Origin: Cercophora sp. LCS_1
Lineage: Eukaryota; Ascomycota; Sordariomycetes; Sordariales; Lasiosphaeriaceae
Length of the DNA: 64,000 nucleotides
NCBI GenBank assembly: GCA_036250225.1
Contig: JAPZLL010000016.1
Location: 1-64,000, forward strand
Direction: 5' to 3'
Position numbers and translations under genes: made by a program. The notes under the pieces were generated by a model. It searched no databases, was not told the origin of the DNA, and worked only from the letters and a program-made list of their open reading frames with translations. Below, piece after piece: positions 20,886 through 32,172 of the stretch. Position 1 is the first letter of the stretch; every line of letters begins with the position of its first letter.

Positions 20886-22541
20886 GATGCTCACTGGGTT
20901 AAAACGACGTGACGTTGGCACTGCGAAGGATGGATGGTGGGTCCTGGAATTTTAAACCGCGCGGATGCCGGAGACAGGGCATTTAACTCACTAGGTATTT
21001 GGCTATCCCTGACTCGAACACGGTCTATTGACCCCTTTCCCCGTCGAACACGAGGCTAATTTTGCCGAGGGGTGCCGATGGCACATTGGTCGAACTGCGC
21101 CTCATCCTTCAATGCCCGACGCGGTTGGTTGGCAAGACGTATGCGTTGCCAAAGCGGAATAGACTTACCAACGGTCCCCACATCGTCACAATACGAGAAA
21201 TCATTGGGGTGATATTCAGGCAATTTCGCGACGTTCCTCAGTTTGTGGCACAGTGAGGCAGCATTACCCTTTCGGCAGAGTAGCTAAGCCGGCTAGATTG
21301 ACAACCTTCAACTTTGTGTAACGTTTATAAGTTACACGTACGCGAAGCCATCACCAGCCTTCTTCCACAACTGTATTATCTAGTGACGCTTCACGTGACC
21401 ACCATTTGGATTTCCCGTTTCTTCTCGGAACTGTTCATCTATAAGTCATTGTCGCCTTTTCGAGCCATACGAACCGACGGACCCCTCAGCAACTCGGCAA
21501 GCTGTGCCGAGGCTGATCAGGTCGCTCGCTCTCCATCTCACCAGCGCTACATGCTTCGGCCATCTTCTGAGCTTACGAAACGCCAAATGCCGTAGCCGAT
21601 GTAGGTCTAGATCCGGACCGTGTGGAGTCCTACGGCGATCGAGATGGCGAAAAGCGGGAGGGACGCGACTACTTGGAGCGTCGAAACCGAGAGTTTGGCC
21701 GGTGCATCTCAGGTTCGGCCTCAATCTTGGTGTCATCCTACTCGGAGGATGATCCCGAATGTGTTGGAGTGAATGGACGTTGTTCCCACTCCTTTCTGTT
21801 GACTTCTAGCCAGCCTCCTAGCCTTCCTTTCCTTCCACAACCAATTCTAGCACTAATTCAGTGCTGTACCGTTTATCAGAATCTAGTCATAGCAGAGGAC
21901 ACCACCAGCGGAATGACCATGTCGCAAATGCAGAACTCAATGCAACACGAAACTGGAGCAAAATAGCAAGACCACAACCGCAGAAGCTTCCCGACACAAT
22001 GCGCTTACAAACGGAACACCTCACAGTGCCGTGAGGCATACAGGGCGAACGTGCATACATCATGGTGCCCCGCCAACGGACACTATATGTCCATCATATT
22101 TCAGCAATTGAGGGAGTCCTGTTTGTCGCTGTGGTTGGAGTCCAACGAGCAAATCAGGAAAAGGCGGGCTCTCAGTGGCTGCTCGGCCTGGACGGATCGT
22201 GCCGAGTGTGGTTTCACAGCGGGAAAAAGATGGGGCTCCTGGCAAGTCATTGAGCCACAGGCTCATGTTCTTCAGGCAGCGATGCAGCATTGTGCAAAAT
22301 GAGGCAGATTTTGTGCGGGGGAAGACCAGACCGTGAGATGCGGGCGCGGGTGCTTGGGAGACTGGAATTAAAAGCAGCGCGCTTGTCACCTCTGGATTTT
22401 GGAGCCTTTACTTTGAAGTTGGAACTAAGACGCTTTCACACTCAACCGCGTGCACACCTATTCTGTGAGCAGTTTGTCGTTCACGTCGGCTCGCTCTTCA
22501 GGTTCCATTCTTATATCCTGTCTTTTCCATCACCGGTCAAA
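20886..22541. other. intergenic region with weak coding-like patch
   Basis: 1656 bases between divergent GH16 and BTB genes. A plus-strand patch at about 21620-21780 has protein-like content (charged DRDGEKREGRDYLERRNREFG stretch), but no ATG, splice-consistent partner or family match was found. I do not call a gene. C/T-rich leader sequence precedes the BTB start. Confidence 0.3.
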
Positions 22542-23757
22542 ATGGCGAAAAGCAAAAAAGGCAAAACAGTCGGGACCAAACTGGAAATCTCGTGAGCCTC
22601 CCAGATGGAGGCTTTTGTCTTAAACTTTGCAGCGTGGCCCCCATGGGAGCAATGGGCTGTGGTACTAACCATTTGGCAGTCCCTTCAGCAGCGACGCGGC
22701 CGTCATCGTTGTCAAGTCCGCAACTCTTCATATTCACAAAGCTCTCGTCGAGCCGATCCCCAAGCTTTGGGCTTGCTTCGAGACTCCCCAGGACACACTT
22801 GGGTTTTCAAGCACTTATTCAAGCGGGTGTCGTCTGCAGGCGGATATGAAGCACCTCTCGCTGGATGTGGGCCACGTCATGGTCCAATGGCTCTACTCAG
22901 GGACGTACCAGCCCTTGACACAAGAGACGCCAGCCTGCCCGAGCAAAGCCCTCAAGACGGCATTTGGGGCCTACTCAGTCGCCAGACAATACGACCTTAT
23001 TGGCTTGGAGGCACTCGCCAAAGAGAAAATTTCGCTGCTCGGGGCCGACACCTCCGTTTCGACCTTTATCAATGTCGTCCAAGAAGCCTATCCGACAACA
23101 ATCAGGAAAGACGATTGGCTCAAAGGGTGTGTCACATCGCTGGCGAAAGCGGCCATGAAAAGCAAGGCGCCACCGACAACGCACGAGGAAATGGATGAGG
23201 GGACGGAAGACACTCCAGTCGTCAATATCATCATCAAGGGCTTGCTTGACGCCTGTCGGGAGATGGTCGCCGAGGCAGCTCCCAAGGCCCCGGCCCCGAC
23301 CACGCCTCCCGCCGACGAGCCGAAAGAATCGGCGGAGCCCGCATCTCCGGACTCATGCGTTCTACCGACTCCTCCAATAAGCGACAACTCGCAGGCCGCC
23401 GGCAACCCGGTTGAAGTGATCCACCCAGAGGTGACTTTGAGGGCGGACCAGGAGAAAAAGAAGGGTAAGAAGGACGTCATCTGCAGCCACGAGCCCGATT
23501 CACCCAAGGAACCTGAATTCGAACCTGGGCCCGTCTCGGAGGCGCCGGTGGTCCTCGAGCCCGAGAAAGAGGAGGTGGTTGACGCCTGGGCGCAGTGGCT
23601 GGCCTCCACAAACACCAAGAAGAAAAAGAAAACCAAATCGCAGGCAGTGCAGGCAGTGGTAGAGGAACCTCTGCCAGAACCTCAGCCGGCGGAAGAACCT
23701 GTGCCAGAGCCAGAGCCAGAGCCAGCGCCAGAGCCAGAGCCAGAGCTAGCGCCAGCG

Positions 23758-23788
<31 letters not shown>

Positions 23789-24033
23789 CAGCGCCAGAGC
23801 CCGTCACCGAAGACCCGGTTCCAGATGTCGTTGACGAATGGCCCATTCCCAGCATAAAGAAGAAAAAGAAGAAGAAAGGAGTTTCCATCGGCAGCTGGGC
23901 GGACCTGGTTGAGGAGCCCACGGATATTGCAGAGGCCAAGACAGCGGCCGTCACGGTTGTCACTGAGGTGGAGGATCCGTGGTCGTTTTGGGGAGCGACC
24001 AGATCTCCTACCTCTAGACAGAGTCTCTCGTAA
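22542..24033 (+). CDS. BTB/POZ-domain protein with acidic Glu-Pro repeat and lysine-rich clusters
   Basis: Two exons, 22542-22591 and 22680-24033. The 88-nt intron has GTGAGC donor, GTACTAACC branch and GGCAG acceptor. Product ~467 aa. The N-terminus MAKSKKGK is basic. The splice restores the BTB start FSSDAAVIVVKSATLHIHKALV, followed by FSSTYSSGCR..ADM, then VMVQWLYSGTY and a YDLIGLEALAKEKI helix. The domain covers roughly residues 18-170. The C-terminal half is disordered: Pro/Ala-rich, several KKKKK clusters, and a long run of E-P and A-P repeats encoded by GAGCCA units (~23695-23802). Two short W-rich motifs recur (VDAWAQWLAS, VEDPWSFWGA). BTB domains mediate dimers or Cullin-3 binding. 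Fungal BTB proteins of this shape are common and uncharacterised. It lacks BACK or Kelch partners. Confidence 0.85.
23695..23802 (+). repeat. coding hexanucleotide repeat (GAGCCA/GCGCCA)n
   Basis: Imperfect tandem GAGCCA and GCGCCA units in the BTB gene encode alternating Glu-Pro and Ala-Pro dipeptides. The unit is six bases, so copy-number changes keep the frame and alter only linker length. Confidence 0.8.
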
Positions 24034-24299
24034 TTGTTTTTCATTCATCGTTATGTTGCCGTTTTTTTTTCCCCCTTCATCTGTTTGATGGTTGGTGCTA
24101 GGAAGATTGTATGACTCTGACAATTTGTTTCGGGTTCAACGTGTGTTCAATTGTCATGGTCCAGATGTGGGAGGGGCACAATCCTCCAATTGTTACTGCG
24201 GTTCAATGACTTTTGATACGAGGTCAATAGCGAAACCAACTTGAAGTTATTGGCTCGACCTTTGTAGCCCTTACTTTCTGATGCGTATGCCGAAAGGTT

Positions 24300-24415
24300 G
24301 GTGAACCCTTACTCAATCCCTCCTCCCAACATGAACAACCAGTTTTCCTCCACACTGTCCCTCCACGAGCTTTGCAAACGCCTCGGGGACCTTCTCAAAC
24401 CCATACACGTTGGAA
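24300..24415 (-). pseudogene. possible C-terminal remnant of an MDR-type oxidoreductase
   Basis: The minus strand reads NVYGFEKVPEAFAKLVEGQ.GGKLVVHVGR then stop. This matches the usual end of medium-chain dehydrogenase/quinone-reductase proteins (hydrophobic-F-x-x-hydrophobic-x-E-A-F..L..G...GK-hydrophobic-V). No nucleotide-binding GxGxxG domain or N-terminal half is found upstream, so only a fragment remains. The call rests on one short motif. Confidence 0.35.
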
Positions 24416-25964
24416 TGTTACATAGGTACCTAGGTAAATATCGATGTGCCCTTTGCTTTCTTCGTCAAGTCTTGGGAGGTAGCTTGTGCTCCAGCTTTGC
24501 GAGCTCCTCTAAGATCCGCTTTTGGTGAGCTGTTTCGGTGGCAGAGGTGCCCGGTTTGCCGTTTGAGATATTGACGAGGGTATCCCCAAACACCGGGGGC
24601 TCCGAGAGATATCTGGAGACGCGGCGACCGGCAAGAGAACGGGGACTGAGGGGATGGCAGCAGAAGGTCTTTGGGGAAGTAGGGGTTGTGCTCGTCGACC
24701 TACAGACGTGGGAAAGTAGTCAGCCATCATCGAAGGATCCTGACCGCTTTTGGATGAATCATCCCATACCCTGAGCCGGAATCCTGAGGATTGGGCGAAG
24801 ACATTTTATGGAAAGCAGATCGCAGGCTGGGCTGGACGGCGAGCTACGGTTTCTTTGGCAGCATAGGTGGTACCGAAGTTTAGCTGAGGAGGAGAGACAT
24901 CGACGACAGTCGGGTTCTTCCAAACGGATCTGGGTGGGAAGACAGAAGCTTCATCAGATCGCGGATTATGTGGACAGCTAGATATACTGTTCCCAGAACG
25001 ACTCGCTTGAGCCGCAACACGGAGACCTACACACCGGCGTATGCCTGAGATGACAGCACGAATCTCATTTGGGATCCCCTACGATCGACGGAGCCATGTG
25101 CGCGCACAAATGCGCCGTTGTCTCGTGTCGCCCAGCTGAACGAACTGAGGGTTTGCTGTGACGTTTTCGAGACCCATATTTTCGCACTGACCTCCAGCAA
25201 GTGTAGCAGTGGCCGTAGACAGGACCAATGGCAGTCGAATCGGAGAGGAGAATCGCACCGGGACACCATCTGGCTGCTTGGTTGTCAAGCTGACCGACAT
25301 TTGGCGTGGCTGGTTCCACGGGGTACCTTGCATTATCAGATAAGGAAGGCACTGTGATGAGGAGCTCCTCTCCATGTTTGCCAAGCTCACCGTCAGACCA
25401 CCGGCGGGTAGCGCAAATCAACTCCGCACAGGCTGCCTGCGGGCCCCTCCTCTCACCCCGACCCAGCGAACCCACGAATAAGTTTCTAGAGACGAATTGG
25501 AGGTCAAGTACCTGAGACAAGGTCAGTAATAAGTTTGGCGCATGTGTCCTCGATATTCGACATGGTTTCATAAATTATGCCGTGGATGGATGCCCACCAG
25601 GTCCGTCAAAGCGGTATTGGATAACAATATACCACAAATAATGCCAACCTTCTATCCCCGTAGATCCCGCGTCCTTACAGATACCTTATTAAGCTTACTT
25701 TCCACATTTGTTGCGCGTCTTTGGGCCACGGCGGGAGATGACATGACCAAGGATGGTGGTGTTCGACATTGCGCTGAGATGCGAATGCAACACACGCGGA
25801 CGTGTAGCACAAGGGTTGGTGTGCGTCATGTCAACAACGCGGTGGGCTCAGATGTCTGTGCGTAACCCGAACCAGGGGTGGTTGCAGAAGCCAAGCAATC
25901 GGGACTGGTTGGGATCGGCCGCTAAGGTAGATTAGTGGACAGCGGAAGCACAAAATTGGAAAAG

Positions 25965-26014
25965 TTAGCGTCTTCGAAAACCAACCCAAAAATTAGCGTC
26001 CTCGAAAACCAACC
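25965..26014. repeat. 22-nt direct repeat pair
   Basis: TTAGCGTCTTCGAAAACCAACC (25965-25986) and the same sequence with one change, T to C (25993-26014), are separated by six bases. They lie about 180 bp upstream of the ankyrin gene. Could be a small tandem duplication or a paired binding site. Confidence 0.6.
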
Positions 26015-26190
26015 AGGGTTGAAGGTTTCGCGCAAGGTTTCACAGCTCCCAAATCAGATGCGGCTCCTCAAATTGTCGTCCCGGGAACTCGGCCGAAGTG
26101 GCCCCTGATACATGATATATGGATTGGGATCTCGGATTCTCCTCACCTGTTTTCGGAACAAAGCAAAGCCACCATCCCCGCGCTTGATTC

Positions 26191-28395
26191 ATGATGACGT
26201 CCGCACATTACCGTCTCACGCCTGAACGCGTTGGAGTCGCTTTCCGACGCGCGACAGATGCCCCTAGGAACCCGGCAGCCCGACGAGTGATCAATAATGT
26301 GAGGTCTCGTTTTAGTCGGGACGCGCCCGCAGACACTAGGCGGTCAGGTGGCAGGCCCTCGTACGAGTGGACTCCGGCCCGCCGACGGAAGCTGCTCAGA
26401 CTGTGGCTCTGCACCACCCAAGACCTGAACATGCTGCAGATATGTGGGCTCCTCGAAGAAGAAGAGTTCAAGCCGAAAGAGACGACGGTACGTGACGAAC
26501 TTAAATCCCTCCTAAAAGTTCTCGAAGATCAGCCCAAGGCCCTTCGCCCAGACAACAGGGCCGCAATGCGAACGCGTCTGCACATTCTTAGGCAGGCGCG
26601 AACCAAGGCCATGGGACAGAGGCGCGCGGCCGCCACGACCATCAGCCCCGCCCGGCTCAGCACACGCAGCATTTCTGCCACCTGGCGGCAGAGCACCATG
26701 GGTTTCGATGCGGTTTGGGACACAACCCGACCTGGCGGTACCGAGAATCCGCAGCTGGTACCTGGTGCCGAATCTGTGTCACGTTGGTCAAGCTTTTCGT
26801 TCCCTTTTCAGACAGGAAGCCCGCTCAGGGTCTCGCCTGCTGACATCCCCACCTCCATACCGCCCCACGACAGGCCAGCGCGGGCAAGCTTTCTGAGCCA
26901 CCATTCACCCGCCACCCGCCGGCTAGTCCTGCAAGTCCCTCGCTCATCTCGGACGTTGTCATGGTTCGGCGACGTAGCTAGCCTACTCAGTGGCCTGACA
27001 AGGGCGTCAAGCACGGCGAGTCACGGATCATCGGCGACCAGGACCTCGACGTGGACTCGTCGTGTTTCGAGCATTTCAAACACCACCGCGAAGGCGCCCG
27101 ACGACGAACTGACCGACCTCGGGCCGCGATTGTCCGAAGACAGCCTCCCGGCTCGGTCCACGTTGGAGTCGGAGAAAAAGCCCGACACCGCCACGCAGGT
27201 CGCCACCTTCCTTTTCAACAAGGCCGTTGTCGCCAAGTGCTGTAGCGGCCATGTCGCCCGGTGCTGCGCTGCTGGTAACCCAGGTCGCCTGTGCGCCCAC
27301 CAGCGACTTCGCCAGGTCATCGGATCGGTGCTTCCGTGTCAAGAAAAAAAAAGCCGGGTCAGGCCTCCATTTGTTGTCACAAAGCGTGAGGTCAATGAGC
27401 GCGATGCCCTAGGGAACACCCTGCTTCACGTCGCAGCCGCCTGGGGCGCTCCCATCTCCGTTCTCATGGACATACTCAAGCATTCCGACAACGTATCAAC
27501 GACGAACAACAACAGCGAGACCTTCCTCCATGTGTTCGAGCCCTGCCCAGCCACCACGACAGTGGCGGCCTTCAACGATTTGGTCTCCTACCTTTACAAG
27601 CGCGGCTTCGAGTTCGGCTGTGAGGATGCGGAGCAGCGAACCTGCCTGAGCCGACTGGTTGCCCGCCCTTCATTTCCGCTTCGTGCCCTCAACGCATTCG
27701 TTGAGCTGCCAGGGGGGATAGGTCGGTTCTTTCTACAGCACAAATCACGACGGGGCGAGCGGCTGCGCCACGTTATTTGCCGCCGGCTCAACGACCAAAA
27801 GCTTGCCGTTCCTCAGGACAACGGTGACGATGACGAAGCGAGTCTGGCCCATCAGATCTGCGAGGGCAGTTTCGCATTAGACGGTGGGCCCAAGAGCCGT
27901 ACTCTTTCACCTTCTCCGCCGCCATGTTCACCGTCCCCACAGGATGCCGAGCCGGATGATGGCTTCCTAGACTTTTTCATCCACTACGACTTCGACGTCA
28001 ACCACCAAGCGTCAAGGACCGGCCGCACACCGCTGATGATGCTGCTGGCACGTCTGCAGCCAGGGAAGCAACTCCAGGGGAAGGCCGAGCTGGCACTATG
28101 CAGGCTCCTCTGCATGGGAGCAGGCTTCGACCTTCGTGATCACAGAGGCGAGACGGCGCTGCACTACGCCGTTAGGCTCGGCCTCCCCAGCGTCGTCGAG
28201 CGGCTTTGCGCCCACAATGCCGATGTTGACGCTGCCAACCACCGCGCTCTCACCCCATTTCACCTCGCTCAGCTTGGGATGCGCGATCTGCGAGACCTCT
28301 TGTCTAGCCCACGTATGAGTATTCGATTCATGCAGTGCGCTACCATTCTTGCCGAGTACGGTGCGGCACAGACTCCGCCACCTCCGATGCCGTAG
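26191..28395 (+). CDS. ankyrin-repeat protein with N-terminal Clr5-like region
   Basis: Single 734-codon frame. The N-terminal ~130 residues contain a helical, DNA-binding-like block (WTPARRRKLLRLW...LNMLQICGLLEEEEFKPKETTVRDEL) that resembles fungal Clr5-type regions. A Ser-rich linker and a Cys/His patch follow (VVAKCCSGHVARCCAAG...CAHQRL, about residues 345-370). Ankyrin repeats come next: LGNTLLHVAAAWGAP..VLMDIL, and near the C-terminus RTGRTPLMMLL, GETALHYAVRLGLPSVVERL and HRALTPFHLAQLG. Between them lies a divergent segment, possibly degenerate repeats. Clr5-ANK architectures recur in large lineage-specific fungal families; function is unknown and a regulatory or allorecognition role is only inferred. 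The AAAAAAAA run at ~27344-27351 would be sensitive to indels, but the frame continues cleanly into the ankyrins. Confidence 0.75.
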   Translation: MMTSAHYRLTPERVGVAFRRATDAPRNPAARRVINNVRSRFSRDAPADTRRSGGRPSYEWTPARRRKLLRLWLCTTQDLNMLQICGLLEEEEFKPKETTVRDELKSLLKVLEDQPKALRPDNRAAMRTRLHILRQARTKAMGQRRAAATTISPARLSTRSISATWRQSTMGFDAVWDTTRPGGTENPQLVPGAESVSRWSSFSFPFQTGSPLRVSPADIPTSIPPHDRPARASFLSHHSPATRRLVLQVPRSSRTLSWFGDVASLLSGLTRASSTASHGSSATRTSTWTRRVSSISNTTAKAPDDELTDLGPRLSEDSLPARSTLESEKKPDTATQVATFLFNKAVVAKCCSGHVARCCAAGNPGRLCAHQRLRQVIGSVLPCQEKKSRVRPPFVVTKREVNERDALGNTLLHVAAAWGAPISVLMDILKHSDNVSTTNNNSETFLHVFEPCPATTTVAAFNDLVSYLYKRGFEFGCEDAEQRTCLSRLVARPSFPLRALNAFVELPGGIGRFFLQHKSRRGERLRHVICRRLNDQKLAVPQDNGDDDEASLAHQICEGSFALDGGPKSRTLSPSPPPCSPSPQDAEPDDGFLDFFIHYDFDVNHQASRTGRTPLMMLLARLQPGKQLQGKAELALCRLLCMGAGFDLRDHRGETALHYAVRLGLPSVVERLCAHNADVDAANHRALTPFHLAQLGMRDLRDLLSSPRMSIRFMQCATILAEYGAAQTPPPPMP

Positions 28396-28899
28396 CGATG
28401 CATAGCTTCTAGGTATCCTGGACGCTTCGGGAGGTACGGCTGGGAAGTTATAGATTTATTAATGTAATATACATCCACAGGCAGAATCCTGTGAAGATTT
28501 TGTTCTTTAGCATCAAGGCTTTCTTCTTCTCGCCTTTATGTCGGGCCGTGGACTAATATAGAGACGTAGTGGGTAGCGAATCAGGCAGGCAGCCAGGCTG
28601 TTAGCGATGAGAGCGAACCTGCTGTGCCTGACCCAAAGCAAACCTTAACAAAAGCACCATAAATATGTGGTTGGATGGCTGACTGAGGAATGCCTGCGGC
28701 CTGTAGGCTTTGTTTAGAGGAGCTCCCCAGTTCTCATAACAAAGTTCTGTTACAAAACTTGCATCAGGAGCTTGGGCTTGCTCAAAAATACTTCTCGGAG
28801 ACGAATGGCGCGGTTGCTATGATAACTGCGGCTGGGTCCTGGCCAGCACTCCTTATGGTATTATGTCGCCATTGTCTCTCTCAACCTCACAGCATACCC

Positions 28900-29575
28900 A
28901 TTGCGCAGCACCAACACAACACAGGCTACACCTACAATGAGCTCCAGGCCGCTGCCAACATCACCGATGGTAGCCGTATTTACGATGCCCTCTAAAGCTA
29001 CGATTCGGAGACCGGTGCCATTTCCTACCTACGTATCTCACCTAATGCGGCGGAGGTGGCAGGTGCGAAAACAGCGTCGCCCACAATGACAACTGCCGTT
29101 CCTAAGGAAATTAACTGGGCGTGATCTATGGCAGGTGATGGATAAAGGGGGTCTTCAATTCTCATTGGCTTCGGGCTCACAGGCGGCTCTGAATTCTTTT
29201 CGCTTCTCTGCTCGACAAGCACTCGCCTGGCCCTTTTGCCCACGACTTCTTTCTTCCGGAGAACGAACAATTCGGCCGCAAGAGTTCAGTCACAACTCCA
29301 AGCACCAGCAGCATTAAGCTGAAAAAGGAGACGGCTCCCCCCGAGCGCGGAAATTCGATAACGATGCACCCTTGGAAATGCCTCTGGAGATCAAGACCAG
29401 CAGCAACTGGGTTGTCTCCCTGGAGCTCCAAGATGGACCAGGCCACAACCGGAGCTTACCAACCATTGAGCCTTCCTCCTTGGATTACCAATCTCTCGAG
29501 TCCCAACTCACAGAATCCAACTCCCGTTTGCTTCTCTCAGACCTTGAGCCTTCTGCTACTGGGGAGGTCTGTTGA
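28900..29575 (+). pseudogene. broken coding-like sequence of unknown origin
   Basis: From ~28905 the plus strand reads a protein-like frame (GYTYNELQAAANITDGSRIYDAL), then a stop, then SYDSETGAISYLRISPNAAEVAGAKTASPT in the same frame. A second stretch opens at 29193 (FASLLDKHSPGPFAHDFF), runs into a Ser/Thr-Lys-rich segment, and appears to continue after a frame change as MPLEIKTSSNWVVSLELQDG to a stop at 29575. No ATG-to-stop model joins these, so I treat them as decayed gene pieces. The family is not recognised. Confidence 0.25.
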
Positions 29576-30419
29576 GTACCCAACGATATGCCAGTCTTGT
29601 GTTTTCAGTGGCAATGCCTGAGCTTGCTACCTTGGCTGGAATGTGACATGTCACAGTCGGCAAGCAACGGATTGATGCACGCGCGGAAAACCAGACAAAA
29701 AAGTCCAACTCATTCGTGCTAGCACCCGTCAGGATCGGATAATCCTGGGCTGGAGTGGCAAAATCTGCCCTGCCAGGGTGATGGTGACGTACCTGAAGGC
29801 AGACTCATGACGCAGTTGTCCTGGAGTTGCTTAGCGCCCGAGTGGTAGGCCCGACTGCTTGGATCCATTCCCAAAACACGCATGGCTGCTTTGTCAACGA
29901 AGTGGATATCTCAGGGGCTCTGTCTTACCTTACATAGATAGTATAGGCCCACTACGCCCGGTAGAGACTCAATCCTCTCGGACCAGTGACCGGAAGTGAT
30001 GGCTTGGTGGTTGGTGTGGCGCCGTTACGACGCTGGCCAGGGCCTCACCAGTGGCTCGGCTCAGGTTACTACGCCGCACGCTAACAGGCTAGGGGTCAAA
30101 TGCGAGGCTCGGATGAAGCTCAACCTACCTGATCCGAGCATCACGGGATGAGCTGGAAACGCCGTGCTGACTTGACCAGGCGTCATGGGATGGACTGGGA
30201 CAGGTGGCAGCAGAGAATGGGTACAGGATCGTAACAGCCTCGCAAACAAAAGTCCGACCGTAAGTGCGATGGGACTAGCTGGGCCTTTGTCCCGCATGGA
30301 ATCAAGTGATGATGCTTCATGCGAGCAGCATTGCGGTGAGGACCACAGTTGATATGATATGGTATGGTAGCCGTAGGGGGGGCGGTGGAAAAGAGGCCAA
30401 CCTGTGTCTTCACTTCAAG

Positions 30420-30427
30420 TATAAATC
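30420..30427 (+). promoter_or_regulatory. TATA-like element of the DUF4360 gene
   Basis: TATAAATC lies 119 bases before the start codon and is followed by a pyrimidine-rich leader (TTTTTTTCTTCTCTC) and CAAC-rich sequence up to AAAATG. This spacing is usual for strongly expressed fungal secreted-protein genes. Confidence 0.5.
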
Positions 30428-30538
30428 CCCTTTGTGTCCTCCCCATCATTATTTTTTTCTTCTCTCATCATTCCGCAGCAACCAGCAAACTCATCTGCTC
30501 TTCCAAACCTCAAACATCAAGTCTCAAAGCTCAACAAA

Positions 30539-31171
30539 ATGAAGTCCGTCGTCCACCTCGCCCTGCCCGCTCTGGCCATGGCAGCCGCCATGGAGCCCCG
30601 CCAAGCGCCCGACGTCCGCGTCGTCTCGGCTCGCACCATCAGCAACGGACCAGGTAGCGGGTGCCCCACGGGCAAGTTCAGCTTCCAGTTGAACGCGGAC
30701 CGCACTATCGGCACCGCCATTTTTGACGACTACCGTGTTTCCGTCGGACCGGGAGAGGACGACTCCCTGCGGGAGCGTTTCTGCGATTTCGAAGTCACCT
30801 TCAGCTTCCCTGTCGGCTGCACCACGGGCGTCATCCACAACAGCCCGGGAGGCCTGATCCGTCTCCAGGACCGCTTCGAGGCCTCCTTTGCCTCGCAGTA
30901 CAGCATCGAGAAGGGCCAGATCGTGCGGCCCCCGGGCGAGATTCGTTACAACAGCACGAATTACGGTGCGCCCCCGAACCAGTACAAGGATTTTAAGAGC
31001 GACCATGCCGCGGGCGTTCGTGTCACCGTCAACACCGCGACGGAGCGCAATGTTGTGTACAGGGCCACCACCCGCATCTTGCTGAGCCGGCCCAGCATTG
31101 CCCCTACCGAGAACTCTGTCTACGATGTTCAAAACAGCGACGTCTACATTACCGGTCTTGCCACTTGTTAA
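30539..31171 (+). CDS. secreted DUF4360 protein
   Basis: 210-aa single-exon protein starting at AAAATGAAG. It has a signal peptide (VVHLALPALAMAAA) followed by EPRQAP, a typical Kex2/maturation context. The mature part carries the DUF4360 pattern. First GSGCPTGKFSFQLN..RT.GTAIFDDYRVSVGPG, then RFCDFEVTFSFPVGCTTGVIH, RLQDRFEASFASQYSIEKGQ, and a late TERNVVYRATTRILLS segment. Four to five Cys suggest two disulfides. DUF4360 proteins are small extracellular or cell-wall associated proteins found widely in ascomycetes; their function is unknown. An in-frame upstream ATG-like start at 30434 would bury the signal peptide and is rejected. Confidence 0.9.
   Translation: MKSVVHLALPALAMAAAMEPRQAPDVRVVSARTISNGPGSGCPTGKFSFQLNADRTIGTAIFDDYRVSVGPGEDDSLRERFCDFEVTFSFPVGCTTGVIHNSPGGLIRLQDRFEASFASQYSIEKGQIVRPPGEIRYNSTNYGAPPNQYKDFKSDHAAGVRVTVNTATERNVVYRATTRILLSRPSIAPTENSVYDVQNSDVYITGLATC

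Positions 31172-32172
<1,001 letters not shown>

Larger units (their letters stand above)
24034..26190. other. gene-poor region with decayed coding traces
   Basis: 2157 bases with no intact gene. Besides the MDR-like patch listed separately, minus-strand frames near 24520-24640 (TSATETAHQKRILEELAKLEHK) and 25070-25560 look weakly protein-like but are broken by stops and lack splice sites that rescue them. A 22-nt direct repeat lies just before the next gene. I read this as decayed sequence. Confidence 0.35.
28396..30538. other. 2.1 kb without an intact gene; decayed coding traces
   Basis: No intact gene found. Two plus-strand patches look like former coding sequence (28900-29130 and 29193-29575; see separate entry). 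The rest is unremarkable until a TATA-like element and a C/T-rich leader that belong to the DUF4360 gene. Confidence 0.35.

Noticed and set aside
25065..25571. 168-codon minus-strand frame, possible FAD-linked oxidoreductase start (RWSDGELGKHGEE)
   Set aside because: One short weak resemblance only; the rest does not follow the family in any frame.
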